Source of the DNA: Wenxinia saemankumensis
GTDB lineage: Bacteria > Pseudomonadota > Alphaproteobacteria > Rhodobacterales > Rhodobacteraceae
Direction of reading: 5' to 3'
Length of the DNA: 64,000 bases
Assembly: GCF_900141735.1 (NCBI RefSeq)
Contig: NZ_FQYO01000002.1
Coordinates: 310,001 to 374,000 of the forward strand
In this document: positions 36,381-44,010 of the stretch, in pieces
Layout of the letters: each line of letters starts with the position of its first letter
Numbering within the stretch: position 1 is the first letter of the stretch
Program-made: the position numbers and the translations under genes
Notes under the pieces: model-generated
Seen by the model: only the letters and a program-made list of their open reading frames with translations
What the model was told of the DNA's origin: nothing
The model's database searches: none

Positions 36381-36513
36381 GGGCCGGAACGCGGACAGGA
36401 TGCCGGGGCAGCGTCCCGGCCCCCGGGCCTGCCTGCCGGTGGCGCGTGAGTGGTTGGCGGACGATCCACAGGGCCGGACCGCGAACAGGATGACGGAGCG
36501 GCATCCCGGCCCC
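36381..36513 (+). repeat. Imperfect 43-bp direct repeat, 90 bp apart
   Basis: The unit GGGCCGGAaCGCGgACAGGA..CCCGGCCCC at 36381 recurs at 36471, with 37 of 43 bases matching. The 90-bp period resembles that of the tRNA-end array near the left edge, although the sequences differ. Confidence 0.65.
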
Positions 36514-36592
36514 GCCAGTGCCAGTCATGTCAGGCGGCGCCGGGTCGTTTCCGGCGGGATTGGAAGGAGTGGACGGGGCAGGGCTCCCCGCT

Positions 36593-37282
36593 TCAGGGGA
36601 GGGCGCCGATCACGGTTGCCGACAGCTCCCGCACCAGCTTGCGCCGCATCGCACGCTCGTAACCGGCGTAGTCCGAGGCCACCTCGACGAAGGCGCCGGG
36701 CCCGTGCGGCACGTTGCGGGTGACCCAGGGGACGAGGTCCGGCTCGTCCGCCCCGATCACCATCGCGTTCACGGTGATCCCGGCAAAGGCGAAGGCGTCA
36801 TAGGCCAGGCGCGGGCCGAAGCCCTCGTTGTTCGGGCCGTCGGTCGACAGGTCGATCGTGCGGAAGAGGCAGTCCGGCCCCTCGGCCAGCCGGGCCACCG
36901 CGTGGCCGAGCGCGTAGCCCATCGCGGTCGGCATGTCCTCGCGGGACCGCTCCGATTCCGCGATCCGTCCTGCCAGCGCGGTCAGGTCGGCGGGACCCTC
37001 GACCAGGATCCAGCCGCCGCCGATATCCACCTGGTCCCAGCGCCCCGACCATTCGAAGACAGTCACCGCCACCGGGTCGGGGGAGGAGAAGACGGCCGCG
37101 CTCACCTCCGGCGCGAGGAGCGCGGCGGCGAGGCCCTGCCGCTGCAGCCGGTCCTCGTCCTCGTCCACCGAGGAGGACACGTCGAGCGCCAGGACCAGCG
37201 CCAGCCGGCAGGCCGCCGCCGGCGTGCCGGCCCCCGCGCAGAGCAGCGCGGCCGGCAGCGCCCCGGCGGCGGCCCGGATCAC
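36593..37282 (-). CDS. DUF1194 VWA-like secreted protein
   Basis: This 229-aa exported protein has a GTG start, a signal peptide (GALPAALLCAGAGTPAAA) and then a von Willebrand A-like domain with the MIDAS motif DVSSSVDEDE (D-x-S-x-S). IDLSTDGPNNEG carries the second metal-site residues, and FAGITVNAMVIGADEPDLVPW is the third strand-loop. DUF1194 is common in Rhodobacterales and its function is unknown. It follows the glyoxalase gene by seven bases on the same strand. Confidence 0.88.
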   Translation of the reverse strand: MIRAAAGALPAALLCAGAGTPAAACRLALVLALDVSSSVDEDEDRLQRQGLAAALLAPEVSAAVFSSPDPVAVTVFEWSGRWDQVDIGGGWILVEGPADLTALAGRIAESERSREDMPTAMGYALGHAVARLAEGPDCLFRTIDLSTDGPNNEGFGPRLAYDAFAFAGITVNAMVIGADEPDLVPWVTRNVPHGPGAFVEVASDYAGYERAMRRKLVRELSATVIGALP

Positions 37283-37289
37283 CCGCGCC

Positions 37290-37718
37290 TCACCAATGGC
37301 CGGTATTCTCCATCGAGGCCCAGGGCTCGGCCGGCTCCTTGCGCTCGCCGGCCTGAAGCAGCTCGATCGAGACGTTGTCGGGCGAGCGGACGAAGGCCAT
37401 GTGCCCGTCGCGGGGCGGCCGGTTGATGGTCACGCCGTTGTCCATCAGGTGCTGGCAGGTGGCGTAGATGTCGTCCACCGCGTAGGCGAGGTGGCCGAAA
37501 TGGCGGCTGTCCGAGGGCAGCCCCTCGTCGCCGTCCCAGTTGTAGGTCAGCTCCACCGGGCATTCCTCCTGCCCCGGAGGCGCCATGAAGACGAGCGTGA
37601 AGCGCCCGCCCTCGCTGTCGTGGCGGCGCGTCTCCTCCAGCCCCAGCAGGCGGAAGAAGTCCATCGTCTTCTCGAGATCCTTCACGCGGACCATGGTGTG
37701 CAGGTATTTCGGGGCCAT
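37290..37718 (-). CDS. gloA: Lactoylglutathione lyase (glyoxalase I)
   Basis: This 142-aa protein detoxifies methylglyoxal by isomerising its glutathione hemithioacetal to S-lactoylglutathione. The metal ligands expected for GloA are visible: H7 (YLHTMVRV), E56 (CPVELTYNW), H76 (HFGHLAYAVDD) and E119 (NVSIELLQ). GGGAGG lies seven bases before the ATG. The gene is followed closely by the DUF1194 gene and preceded by the Slam gene, all on the minus strand. Confidence 0.93.
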   Translation of the reverse strand: MAPKYLHTMVRVKDLEKTMDFFRLLGLEETRRHDSEGGRFTLVFMAPPGQEECPVELTYNWDGDEGLPSDSRHFGHLAYAVDDIYATCQHLMDNGVTINRPPRDGHMAFVRSPDNVSIELLQAGERKEPAEPWASMENTGHW

Positions 37719-37798
37719 TCTCGCCCTCCCTCGTTCTGGCTGTTCCGCCGGCCGACCTAGCCCGCCCGTCGACCCGGGCCAGCGCCGATCGCGCCTCG

Positions 37799-39172
37799 TC
37801 AGAAGGTCGAGCGGATCTCGACGCCGAAGCCGAGATTCCGGCTGTCGAAGCGGGAATTGTTGCTGAACGTGCGCTCCGCCTCCAGCGTCGCGACGGGGGT
37901 GAAGCCCGCCCAGGACCACCCCGTCAGCGCGGCCTCGACAGTCAGGAGCGCGCGGCGGTCGCGGCGGCCGGCATCGACAAAGCTGAAGGTCGGGAAGTCG
38001 AAGACGAAGTAGTCGTCGAACTCGGTCACCGAAACCGCCCCGCCCAGCGTCAGCTCGGCCGGGCCGAGGGGCTGAGCCAGCCGGTGCGTGACATCGAGGC
38101 TCGCCCGGCGGAAGGCGGTGTTGGCCCGCTCGGTCGAGAGCCGCGACAGCTCGACTCCCGCCCGGGTCACGCCGCCGCCCGGCCAGGCATGGGTCCAGGC
38201 GAGCCCGCCTTCGGCAAGGCGCTCGGTCCCGCCATCGGTGCGCTCGCGCCAGTCCTGCGACAGCGAGAAGGACAGCCGGTCCGCCTCGCCCAGGGGGCGG
38301 GAGAGGCGGGCCTCGAACCCCGCCACGTCGTAGATCGCCTCGCCCCCCGCGGCGACGCGGCCGAGCGACAGGCCGAGATCGACCCGCGAAGGCCCGATCA
38401 GCCGCACATGGTCGAGACCGATCTCGACCGAGCGGGTCGAGACGTCGATCGTCTCCTCGCCCGCCTCTTCCAGCGCGTTCCGCGACCTGCCCGAGAGGCG
38501 GACATGCCGGTCCGACAGGTCGAAGCGCAGGCTCGTCCGGCTCGTCGCGTCCTGCGCCAGGCGGTAGCCGAGCGCGAGGTCGGTCTCGGCGATCCAGCCG
38601 TCCAGCGCCTGGGCCGCCACGGTCAGCGCGCCCAGCGTCTCGCCGTTCACGACGTAATCCCCGGTCTCGGCCCCGCCGTTCACATTGGCCGAGGGGCGGA
38701 TCGAGAAGGAAAGCGAGACGGACCAGGGCGACAGGCGGCGCATGGCGCGGGCCTCGTCCTCGATCGCCGGGACCCGGTCCGGCCCGGCGAGGGTCAGGGC
38801 ACGCCGGTACCAGAGCTCGGAGACGAAGAACCTCTCCTCCCCCGCCGCGGCCCGGGCGGCGAGCCGGGCCGCGCCGAGGCGCGTCTCGACCGGGGCGCCG
38901 CTGTCCCAGATCGCCGCGGCGGCCTGCCGCGCGGCCGCCATCTCGCCCGCCTCGAAGGCCGCGCGGGCCAGGATGGCCAGCGCGCCCGGATCCTGCGGGT
39001 CGGCCTCCAGCAGGGCCCGCGCGATCGCCGCCGCCGCGTCCGGGCGCCCCTCGGCCAGCAGCTGCGCCGCCAGAGCCCGGCCCTCGTCCCGGCCGAGGCG
39101 GAGCGGCTCCTGCGTGGCGGCGGGGGCGGCGGTCAGGAGGAGGAGGGCGGCCGCCAGAGCGGCGCGGATCAC
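37799..39172 (-). CDS. Surface lipoprotein assembly modifier (Slam/DUF560 family)
   Basis: This 457-aa protein starts with GTG in the stop of the upstream lipoprotein gene (GTGA overlap). A signal peptide (ALAAALLLLTAAPAATQ) is followed by a short TPR-like helical domain (LLAEGRPDAAAAIARALLEADPQDPGALAILARAAFEAGEM). A long C-terminal beta barrel, with alternating strands such as WSVSLSFSIRPSANVNGG, ETDLALGYRLAQDATSRTSLRF and LTVEAALTGWSWAGFTPVATLEAERTF, ends in Phe. That is the DUF560/Slam architecture. Slam proteins are outer-membrane translocons (type XI secretion) that move specific lipoproteins or hemophilins to the surface. The coupled lipoprotein is the natural client. Confidence 0.85.
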   Translation of the reverse strand: MIRAALAAALLLLTAAPAATQEPLRLGRDEGRALAAQLLAEGRPDAAAAIARALLEADPQDPGALAILARAAFEAGEMAAARQAAAAIWDSGAPVETRLGAARLAARAAAGEERFFVSELWYRRALTLAGPDRVPAIEDEARAMRRLSPWSVSLSFSIRPSANVNGGAETGDYVVNGETLGALTVAAQALDGWIAETDLALGYRLAQDATSRTSLRFDLSDRHVRLSGRSRNALEEAGEETIDVSTRSVEIGLDHVRLIGPSRVDLGLSLGRVAAGGEAIYDVAGFEARLSRPLGEADRLSFSLSQDWRERTDGGTERLAEGGLAWTHAWPGGGVTRAGVELSRLSTERANTAFRRASLDVTHRLAQPLGPAELTLGGAVSVTEFDDYFVFDFPTFSFVDAGRRDRRALLTVEAALTGWSWAGFTPVATLEAERTFSNNSRFDSRNLGFGVEIRSTF

Positions 39173-40338
39173 GGGCGGACCTGGCCGGTGATCGTGACGC
39201 CGAGCTCGCGGGCGTCGTAGTCGGTGCTGAAGGTCGCCGTCTCGAAGCCCGAGGAGGTGATCTCGTACCCCTCGGGGAAGCCGCTCGTGTCGACCGTCAG
39301 CTGGCCGATCGTCTCGCGCCGGTCGGCGCGGGCCTGCAGCGCCTCGGTCCCCACCTGGTCGAGCGCGCTGGCGCTGCCGGTCCGCGTGATGGTCTGGATC
39401 AGGGGCAGGCCCGCGACATCGGTCGTCACGGTTTCGGTATAGGTGTACTCGACCACCTCGTACGAGATCCGCTGTTCGCGCGCGACGCCCTCCATCGAGA
39501 GGAAGGCGCCGATCTCGTCGCCGTTCGTGCCGGCGATCAGCCCCTCGTATTCGCCGGAGCCGATCTCGTCGCCCTCGGCGTTGAACGTGCTGACCGCGCC
39601 GCCCTCGAAGGCGCCGGTCTCGGTCGTGAAGTCGATCCGGCTCATCACCACGTCGGGCAGGGCGTAGGCGGGCCCCGTGCCGGAGACCGGGCTCGTGCTG
39701 CGCCCCTCGATATTGGCCAGGATCGAGCCCTGGATCGTCCCCGACGGGTCGAGGTCGAGGATGTCGAGCAGCAGCCGCGTCTCGCCGGTGACCAGCTCGA
39801 GCCCGCCGCGATCGTCGAAGCTGCGCATCCCGCTGTAGACGCCGACATAGACGTACTCGCCCCCGTCCGGCAGGCCGAACCGCTCGCGGTTGAGGTTCGC
39901 GCCGCCATAGCCGAAGCCGATCCATTCCGCCCCGTTCGCCGCCGTCGCCTCGAGCTCGTCCGAGCGGAGAAAGACGGCATAGGACTGGACCTGTCCGGTC
40001 GTCGGCGTCTCGCGGCTGGCATAGAGGCCGGCGATGTCCGTCGTGCCGTCCGTGGGCAGGCCGCCGATCCGGTCGTAGCGTCCGGCGGGGCCGTCGAAGG
40101 GCAGGTTGTTGATGACGAGCTCGTCGTTCGCCGCGTCGTAGTCGACCGCGTTCATCGTCAGGTTGCGGTCGAGGTCGAAGAGGAAGCGGTTGGAGACCGT
40201 CGTGTTGGGATCGCGCGGATCCACGTCGCCCGGCTCGACCTCGCTCTCGTCGACGAGGTTGTAGGCCTCCAGCGGCTGGCCGTCGCCGCAGGCGAGCAGC
40301 AGCAGCAGCGGGGCGAGGGGGGCGGTACGGTGCATCAT
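39169..40338 (-). CDS. Lipoprotein with TbpB-like barrel, candidate Slam client
   Basis: This protein has 388 or 389 aa, depending on which of two adjacent ATGs is used; GGAGG spacing favours the second. The lipobox is LLLLLACGDG, with the lipidated cysteine at about residue 16-17. The C-terminal half contains GSGEYEGLIAGTNGDEIGAFLSMEG, which is close to the 'G.f.G.....e.gG.f' barrel motif of transferrin-binding protein B and other Slam clients. The N-terminal part is Asp/Asn/Gly-rich with beta pattern. Its stop overlaps the start of the Slam gene, so both are made together. The ligand is unknown; metal, heme or host-protein binding is seen in characterised relatives. Confidence 0.8.
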   Translation of the reverse strand: MMHRTAPLAPLLLLLACGDGQPLEAYNLVDESEVEPGDVDPRDPNTTVSNRFLFDLDRNLTMNAVDYDAANDELVINNLPFDGPAGRYDRIGGLPTDGTTDIAGLYASRETPTTGQVQSYAVFLRSDELEATAANGAEWIGFGYGGANLNRERFGLPDGGEYVYVGVYSGMRSFDDRGGLELVTGETRLLLDILDLDPSGTIQGSILANIEGRSTSPVSGTGPAYALPDVVMSRIDFTTETGAFEGGAVSTFNAEGDEIGSGEYEGLIAGTNGDEIGAFLSMEGVAREQRISYEVVEYTYTETVTTDVAGLPLIQTITRTGSASALDQVGTEALQARADRRETIGQLTVDTSGFPEGYEITSSGFETATFSTDYDARELGVTITGQVRP

Positions 40339-40474
40339 CGGCCTCCACCCGGGCGCGACGGTCCCGGTCGGGGCGAGGAATCCCGCGCGGGGCGGCCGAG
40401 TCAATTCCGAATGCCGCCGCGCGCCCGCCGCGCCCCGGGCCTGTCGCCGGCGCGCCACGACGAGCGATGGACGT

Positions 40475-40502
40475 TTGCGGCACTCGCCCCCCCAGATGTA
40501 GT
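40475..40502 (+). promoter_or_regulatory. Candidate thyX promoter
   Basis: TTGCGG (40475-40480) and TGTAGT (40497-40502) have a 16-base spacer, 35 bases before the thyX ATG. The overlapping AGATGTAGTGT resembles half of the NrdR-box-like palindromes found before nucleotide-reductase genes in alphaproteobacteria. That likeness is from memory and weak. Confidence 0.4.
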
Positions 40503-40536
40503 GTGAGCGCGACTCGCGAATCTCAGGAGACGATGC

Positions 40537-41448
40537 ATGCCGACCGACCAGAGCCCGAGGATCGAGGACGAGATCGCCGAGGCCCGCGCAGCGCAGGTGC
40601 CGACCCGCCGCGCCGTCTCGCCGGGGATGGAGGCGCGGCTCTACACCGCGCATCCGGTGCTCGATCACGGCTTCGTCCGGGTGGTCGACTACATGGGCGA
40701 CGATTCCGCCATCTGCCAGGCGGCGCGGGTCAGCTACGGCAAGGGGACGAAGTCGGTGTCTAACGATACCGGGCTGATCCGCTACCTGATGCGGCACTGG
40801 CATTCGACGCCGTTCGAGATGTGCGAGGTGAAGCTGCACGTGAAGCTTCCGGTCTTCGTCGCGCGGCAATGGATCCGGCATCGCACCGCCAACGTGAACG
40901 AGTATTCCGCGCGGTATTCGATCCTCGACCGGGAGTTCTATATTCCCCGCGGGGAAGATCTGGCCGCGCAATCGGTGGTGAACAACCAGGGCCGGGGAGA
41001 GACCCTGACGGGGGCGGAGGCGCAGCGCGTGCTGGACTGGCTGCGCGAGGATTCGGACCGCGCCTACGATCATTACGAGGCGATGATCAGCCAGGACGGG
41101 CAACAGGGGCTGGCGCGGGAACTCGCGCGGATGAACCTGCCGGCGAACATCTACACGCAATGGTACTGGAAGGTGGACCTGCACAACCTGTTCCACTTCC
41201 TCCGCCTGCGGGCGGATGCCCACGCGCAATACGAGATCCGGGTCTATGCCGAGATCCTGTGCGAGATCGTCAGGGACTGGGTCCCCGCCGCCTATTCCGC
41301 CTTCGAGGATTACCGCCTGGGCGGGGCGCAGTTGAGCGCGAAGGGGGTGGAGGTCCTGAAGCGGCGGCTTGCGGGCGAAGAGGTTTCGGAGGAGAGTTCG
41401 GGGATGTCGAAGGGTGAATGGCGGGAGTTTGTGGGGGTTTGGGGATGA
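40537..41448 (+). CDS. thyX: Flavin-dependent thymidylate synthase ThyX
   Basis: This 303-aa protein makes dTMP from dUMP with FAD, NADPH and methylene-tetrahydrofolate. The ThyX motif [14 protein letters not shown] is at residues 114-127. The surrounding [27 protein letters not shown] and [27 protein letters not shown] are invariant family regions. AGGAG lies eight bases before the ATG. Its last codons ([13 protein letters not shown]) look complete, but the composition changes sharply right there: the next, AT-rich gene starts inside the thyX stop codon. Confidence 0.97.
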   Translation: MPTDQSPRIEDEIAEARAAQVPTRRAVSPGMEARLYTAHPVLDHGFVRVVDYMGDDSAICQAARVSYGKGTKSVSNDTGLIRYLMRHWHSTPFEMCEVKLHVKLPVFVARQWIRHRTANVNEYSARYSILDREFYIPRGEDLAAQSVVNNQGRGETLTGAEAQRVLDWLREDSDRAYDHYEAMISQDGQQGLARELARMNLPANIYTQWYWKVDLHNLFHFLRLRADAHAQYEIRVYAEILCEIVRDWVPAAYSAFEDYRLGGAQLSAKGVEVLKRRLAGEEVSEESSGMSKGEWREFVGVWG

Positions 41449-42938
41449 ATGGACGGGTTGTAATTAGGTCGCTCAAATCCATCGTGAAGCTAAGTTACGA
41501 CTTGCCGGGGCCAGGCGTCTGGCTACTCACCGGAGCGAATGGTTCGGGAAAAACAAGTTTGCTGGCGGCTCTTCGAAGAATTGGCTATCAGAATGCATTT
41601 CCCTTGCACTACCCATCGTCCAAGCGTGACGAAGGTCTAGATACACATTCTTCTGCCTCTGTCGAATACATCTTTGGTGATCGAAGTGTTCGATACGAAT
41701 ACACCGGGGTTCGATGGGAGCCTCGGCCAAAAACTAACAAAAGTGTGCTGCAAGACTTTCCGTTCGCTGCTGTTCTATATATTGGTGCGAATGCCGACCG
41801 AATCACCCCAAAACCAGAGGACTTCTCCGCAAACCGGGCCAAGGTGGTCAAAAAATATATCGTCGACGGAGCAAATTATATCTTCGGCACCGAGAAATTT
41901 TCAAATTTGCGACAGGTCAACGTAACACGGGGCGTCAACCCAGCTTTTGTTCTCAAAATGGGCGCAAAGTCGGAATATTACTCCGAGAGAAACTTTAGCT
42001 TAGGTGAGCTATGCGTTCTTAAGATGCTCCGGACTTTGGAGGCGTGCAAGGCAAGATCGCTAATTTTAATCGATGAATTAGAGATGGCGCTCCATCCCCA
42101 AGCGCAAATCGCCTTATATAAGTTTTTAACGAAAGAGGCAAAATCTCGCTCCCATACTGTCATCTTCTCCACCCACTCTGCAAGCCTTATCAAGCACGCA
42201 TCGAGAGATCAGATTGTATATCTCCGGAAGCTAGATGGGGTAATAGAGCCAATTTTGAAGCCTTATCGGTCCGAGGTGCTCGGCAGCTTGGCTGGGTTTG
42301 AGGAACAGATACCTGACGCGCTTTACTACTGCGAAGATGAATACGCGGAGTCGATCTTGACAGCAATGATGCCGCTTGTTGCGAAAAATAAATTTGGCAA
42401 AGATGCGATCAACTTTTTTAGAGCGAAAGTGGTTCCGGTGGGTGGCTATGACGCTGTCGTGCGCTTTCTCGATCGACATCCGACTTTTTCTTCTGAAAAG
42501 TACCCTGTATATGCTGTCTTGGACGGTGACGTCAGGGATGAAACGCTGGTCAAGTGGAGGGAAAAAGATGATTTTGCCAATTTGGATCGATACAAGAAAC
42601 ATGAGGGCAATATCAAATATCTGCCATTTACACCGGAGGTTGGAGTATGCTCTCTCCTAGGCGGAAAAATATTTCTTTCTGAAATGCGGCGAAGGCTCAA
42701 TGATCCACAACTTTATTGGGAGGCAAGTCTGCCTTCAGATTACAGCGAGCTTACGGGAAAGCCTAAGCGGGACGCTGCAAAAAAATTCTGCGAATGTCTG
42801 GAACTCGAACTTGCCGAAAGATTTAATCGGACGCGCGGGGAGATCAGGCGCATCATCTCGGAATCGTTCGTTCTTCAATACTCTGAGAATAACTCCGGCG
42901 AATTGTTAGGCGTTCTCGGCGCAACATTGGTTAAATAA
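41445..42938 (+). CDS. ABC/AAA ATPase with C-terminal TOPRIM-like domain (OLD-like), probably acquired
   Basis: This 497-aa protein is visibly AT-richer than everything around it. The ATPase half has Walker [13 protein letters not shown] (30-37), an ABC-type signature [10 protein letters not shown], Walker [18 protein letters not shown] and H-loop FSTHSASLI. The C-terminal half has [12 protein letters not shown] (a conserved-Glu position), [14 protein letters not shown] and [12 protein letters not shown] (a DxD pair), the layout of TOPRIM nucleases in OLD-type proteins. The chosen ATG overlaps the thyX stop (ATGA). OLD-like proteins are often anti-phage nucleases. No partner gene (GajB-, AriB- or reverse-transcriptase-like) is next to it, so a specific system cannot be named. 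Confidence 0.8.
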   Translation: MNGRVVIRSLKSIVKLSYDLPGPGVWLLTGANGSGKTSLLAALRRIGYQNAFPLHYPSSKRDEGLDTHSSASVEYIFGDRSVRYEYTGVRWEPRPKTNKSVLQDFPFAAVLYIGANADRITPKPEDFSANRAKVVKKYIVDGANYIFGTEKFSNLRQVNVTRGVNPAFVLKMGAKSEYYSERNFSLGELCVLKMLRTLEACKARSLILIDELEMALHPQAQIALYKFLTKEAKSRSHTVIFSTHSASLIKHASRDQIVYLRKLDGVIEPILKPYRSEVLGSLAGFEEQIPDALYYCEDEYAESILTAMMPLVAKNKFGKDAINFFRAKVVPVGGYDAVVRFLDRHPTFSSEKYPVYAVLDGDVRDETLVKWREKDDFANLDRYKKHEGNIKYLPFTPEVGVCSLLGGKIFLSEMRRRLNDPQLYWEASLPSDYSELTGKPKRDAAKKFCECLELELAERFNRTRGEIRRIISESFVLQYSENNSGELLGVLGATLVK

Positions 42939-42971
42939 GTCGTATTGAGCGAGCCGTAGGGTGTGTGCTCG

Positions 42972-43250
42972 TCACGCACCGCCCCACTCATCCCGCGCCA
43001 CCTCCAGCTCCCATGTCTTCTGCAGGTTCATCCAGAATTCCGGCGTCGTCCCCAGCGCCGCGGCGAGCCGCAGGGCCGTGTCCCCGGTGATCCCGCGCCG
43101 GCCGCGGACGATCTCGGTCACGCGGTTGGGGGGCACGTCGAGGCGGCGGGCGAGGGCGGTGGCGCTGAGGTTCATGGGTTCCAGGAATTCCTCGGCCAGA
43201 ACTTCGCCCGGGTGGACCGGGGCAAGACTGTGGAAATGTTCGTCGGTCAT
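42972..43250 (-). CDS. higA: HigA-family antitoxin-like HTH protein (orphan)
   Basis: This 92-aa protein of the HigA/VapI XRE group has HPGEVLAEEFLEPMNLSATALARRLDVPPNRVTEIVRGRRGITGDTALRLAAALGTTPEFWMNLQ, then a short tail (KTWELEVARDEWGG). In HigBA modules the toxin gene precedes the antitoxin. Here only 113 bases separate it from the cspA stop, and they hold the cspA terminator, so no HigB is present. It is either a solitary regulator or a remnant. It is convergent with the AT-rich ATPase gene, which suggests that this spot collects mobile-type genes. Confidence 0.85.
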   Translation of the reverse strand: MTDEHFHSLAPVHPGEVLAEEFLEPMNLSATALARRLDVPPNRVTEIVRGRRGITGDTALRLAAALGTTPEFWMNLQKTWELEVARDEWGGA

Positions 43251-43299
43251 CGGACATCCCGGAATGGTTCGAGCGGAACCCTCGTCGGAATTCCTTGCG

Positions 43300-43335
43300 G
43301 AAACAACAAGGGCGGCCCCCACCCCGAAGCCGCCC
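43300..43335 (-). terminator. Intrinsic terminator of cspA
   Basis: On the minus strand, GGGCGGC and GCCGCCC (43329-43335 and 43310-43316) form a stem with a 12-base loop, followed by TTGTTGTTTCC. It separates cspA from the downstream higA-like gene, which therefore needs its own promoter. Confidence 0.75.
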
Positions 43336-43363
43336 GTCGATCCGTCCCGGCCATCCCGCCGGC

Positions 43364-43570
43364 TCAGAGAGGCTTCAGATCCCCCGCCATCTGGCGGCCG
43401 TCGCGGCTTTCGATCAGTTCGTATTCGATCTTCTGGTCCTCGTTCAGGCCCGTCAGCCCGGCCTGCTCCACGGCGGAGATGTGAACGAAGATGTCCTTGC
43501 CGCCGCTATCGGGGGCGATGAATCCGTAGCCCTTCGTCGAGTTGAACCATTTCACGGTGCCCGTGGCCAT
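43364..43570 (-). CDS. cspA: Cold-shock domain protein
   Basis: This 68-aa single cold-shock domain has both RNA-binding motifs: RNP1 KGYGFIAPD and RNP2 IFVHISAVE, after the usual MATGTVKWFNSTKGYG start. It binds single-stranded RNA and DNA as an RNA chaperone; whether it is cold-induced cannot be told. It is monocistronic, with an intrinsic terminator, and divergent from the ArsC-like gene. Confidence 0.96.
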   Translation of the reverse strand: MATGTVKWFNSTKGYGFIAPDSGGKDIFVHISAVEQAGLTGLNEDQKIEYELIESRDGRQMAGDLKPL

Positions 43571-43685
43571 GGGCGTCTCCCTGTCGCTGGCGGCCGGGGC
43601 GTCGCGGGTCGGGGTTGCCCCCTTCGGCCGTCTGATCTAGCGCGATCCCTTGCCAGCCCTAACGCGGAACCGCCCGGAGGGTTTC

Positions 43686-44009
43686 ATGCGGATCTTCGTC
43701 CTGTCCACCTGCGACACCTGCCGCAAGGCGCTGAAGGAGCTGCGCGCGGCCGGACACGCGCCCGAGGTGATCGACATCCGCAAGGACGGGATCGGGCCGG
43801 GGGATCTGGCGGCGATGCTGGACGCGTTCGGGGACAGGGCCGTCAACCGCGCCTCGGCCACCTGGCGCGGCCTGGACGAAGGGCAACGGGCCCGCCCGGC
43901 GGCCGAGCTGATCGCCGGGAGTCCCACTCTGCTGAAGCGCCCGGTGATCGAGCGGGACGGGGCCTGGCTGCAGGGGTGGAGCGCGGCGACGAGGGCCGCG
44001 CTCCTCTGA
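43686..44009 (+). CDS. ArsC/Spx-family thioredoxin-fold protein (YffB-like)
   Basis: This 107-aa protein has the N-terminal IFVLSTCDTCRKALKELRAAG, with a CxxC pair of the ArsC/Spx superfamily, followed by PEVIDIRKDGIG (the strand-helix after the active site) and SPTLLKRPVIERDGAWLQGW, the superfamily's conserved 'lkRP' segment. GGAGG lies five bases before the ATG. It is more likely a glutathione-dependent oxidoreductase of the YffB/ArsC-like branch than a true arsenate reductase: no ars genes are near, and family members with CxxC differ from ArsC. The stop is one base from the convergent thrS stop. Confidence 0.83.
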   Translation: MRIFVLSTCDTCRKALKELRAAGHAPEVIDIRKDGIGPGDLAAMLDAFGDRAVNRASATWRGLDEGQRARPAAELIAGSPTLLKRPVIERDGAWLQGWSAATRAALL

Positions 44010-44010
44010 G

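Noticed and set aside
36160-36592. CRISPR-like array from the repeats behind marR
   Set aside because: There are only two units each, no spacers of regular length and no cas genes in the window.
41445-43250. A complete Gabija, PARIS or toxin-antitoxin system at the AT-rich gene
   Set aside because: No UvrD-like, AriB-like or HigB-like partner frame exists on either strand between thyX and cspA. Only the single ATPase-TOPRIM-like gene and a lone HigA-type gene are supported.
43686-44009. True arsenate reductase
   Set aside because: There are no arsenic-resistance neighbours, and the CxxC form fits the wider ArsC/Spx/YffB superfamily better.
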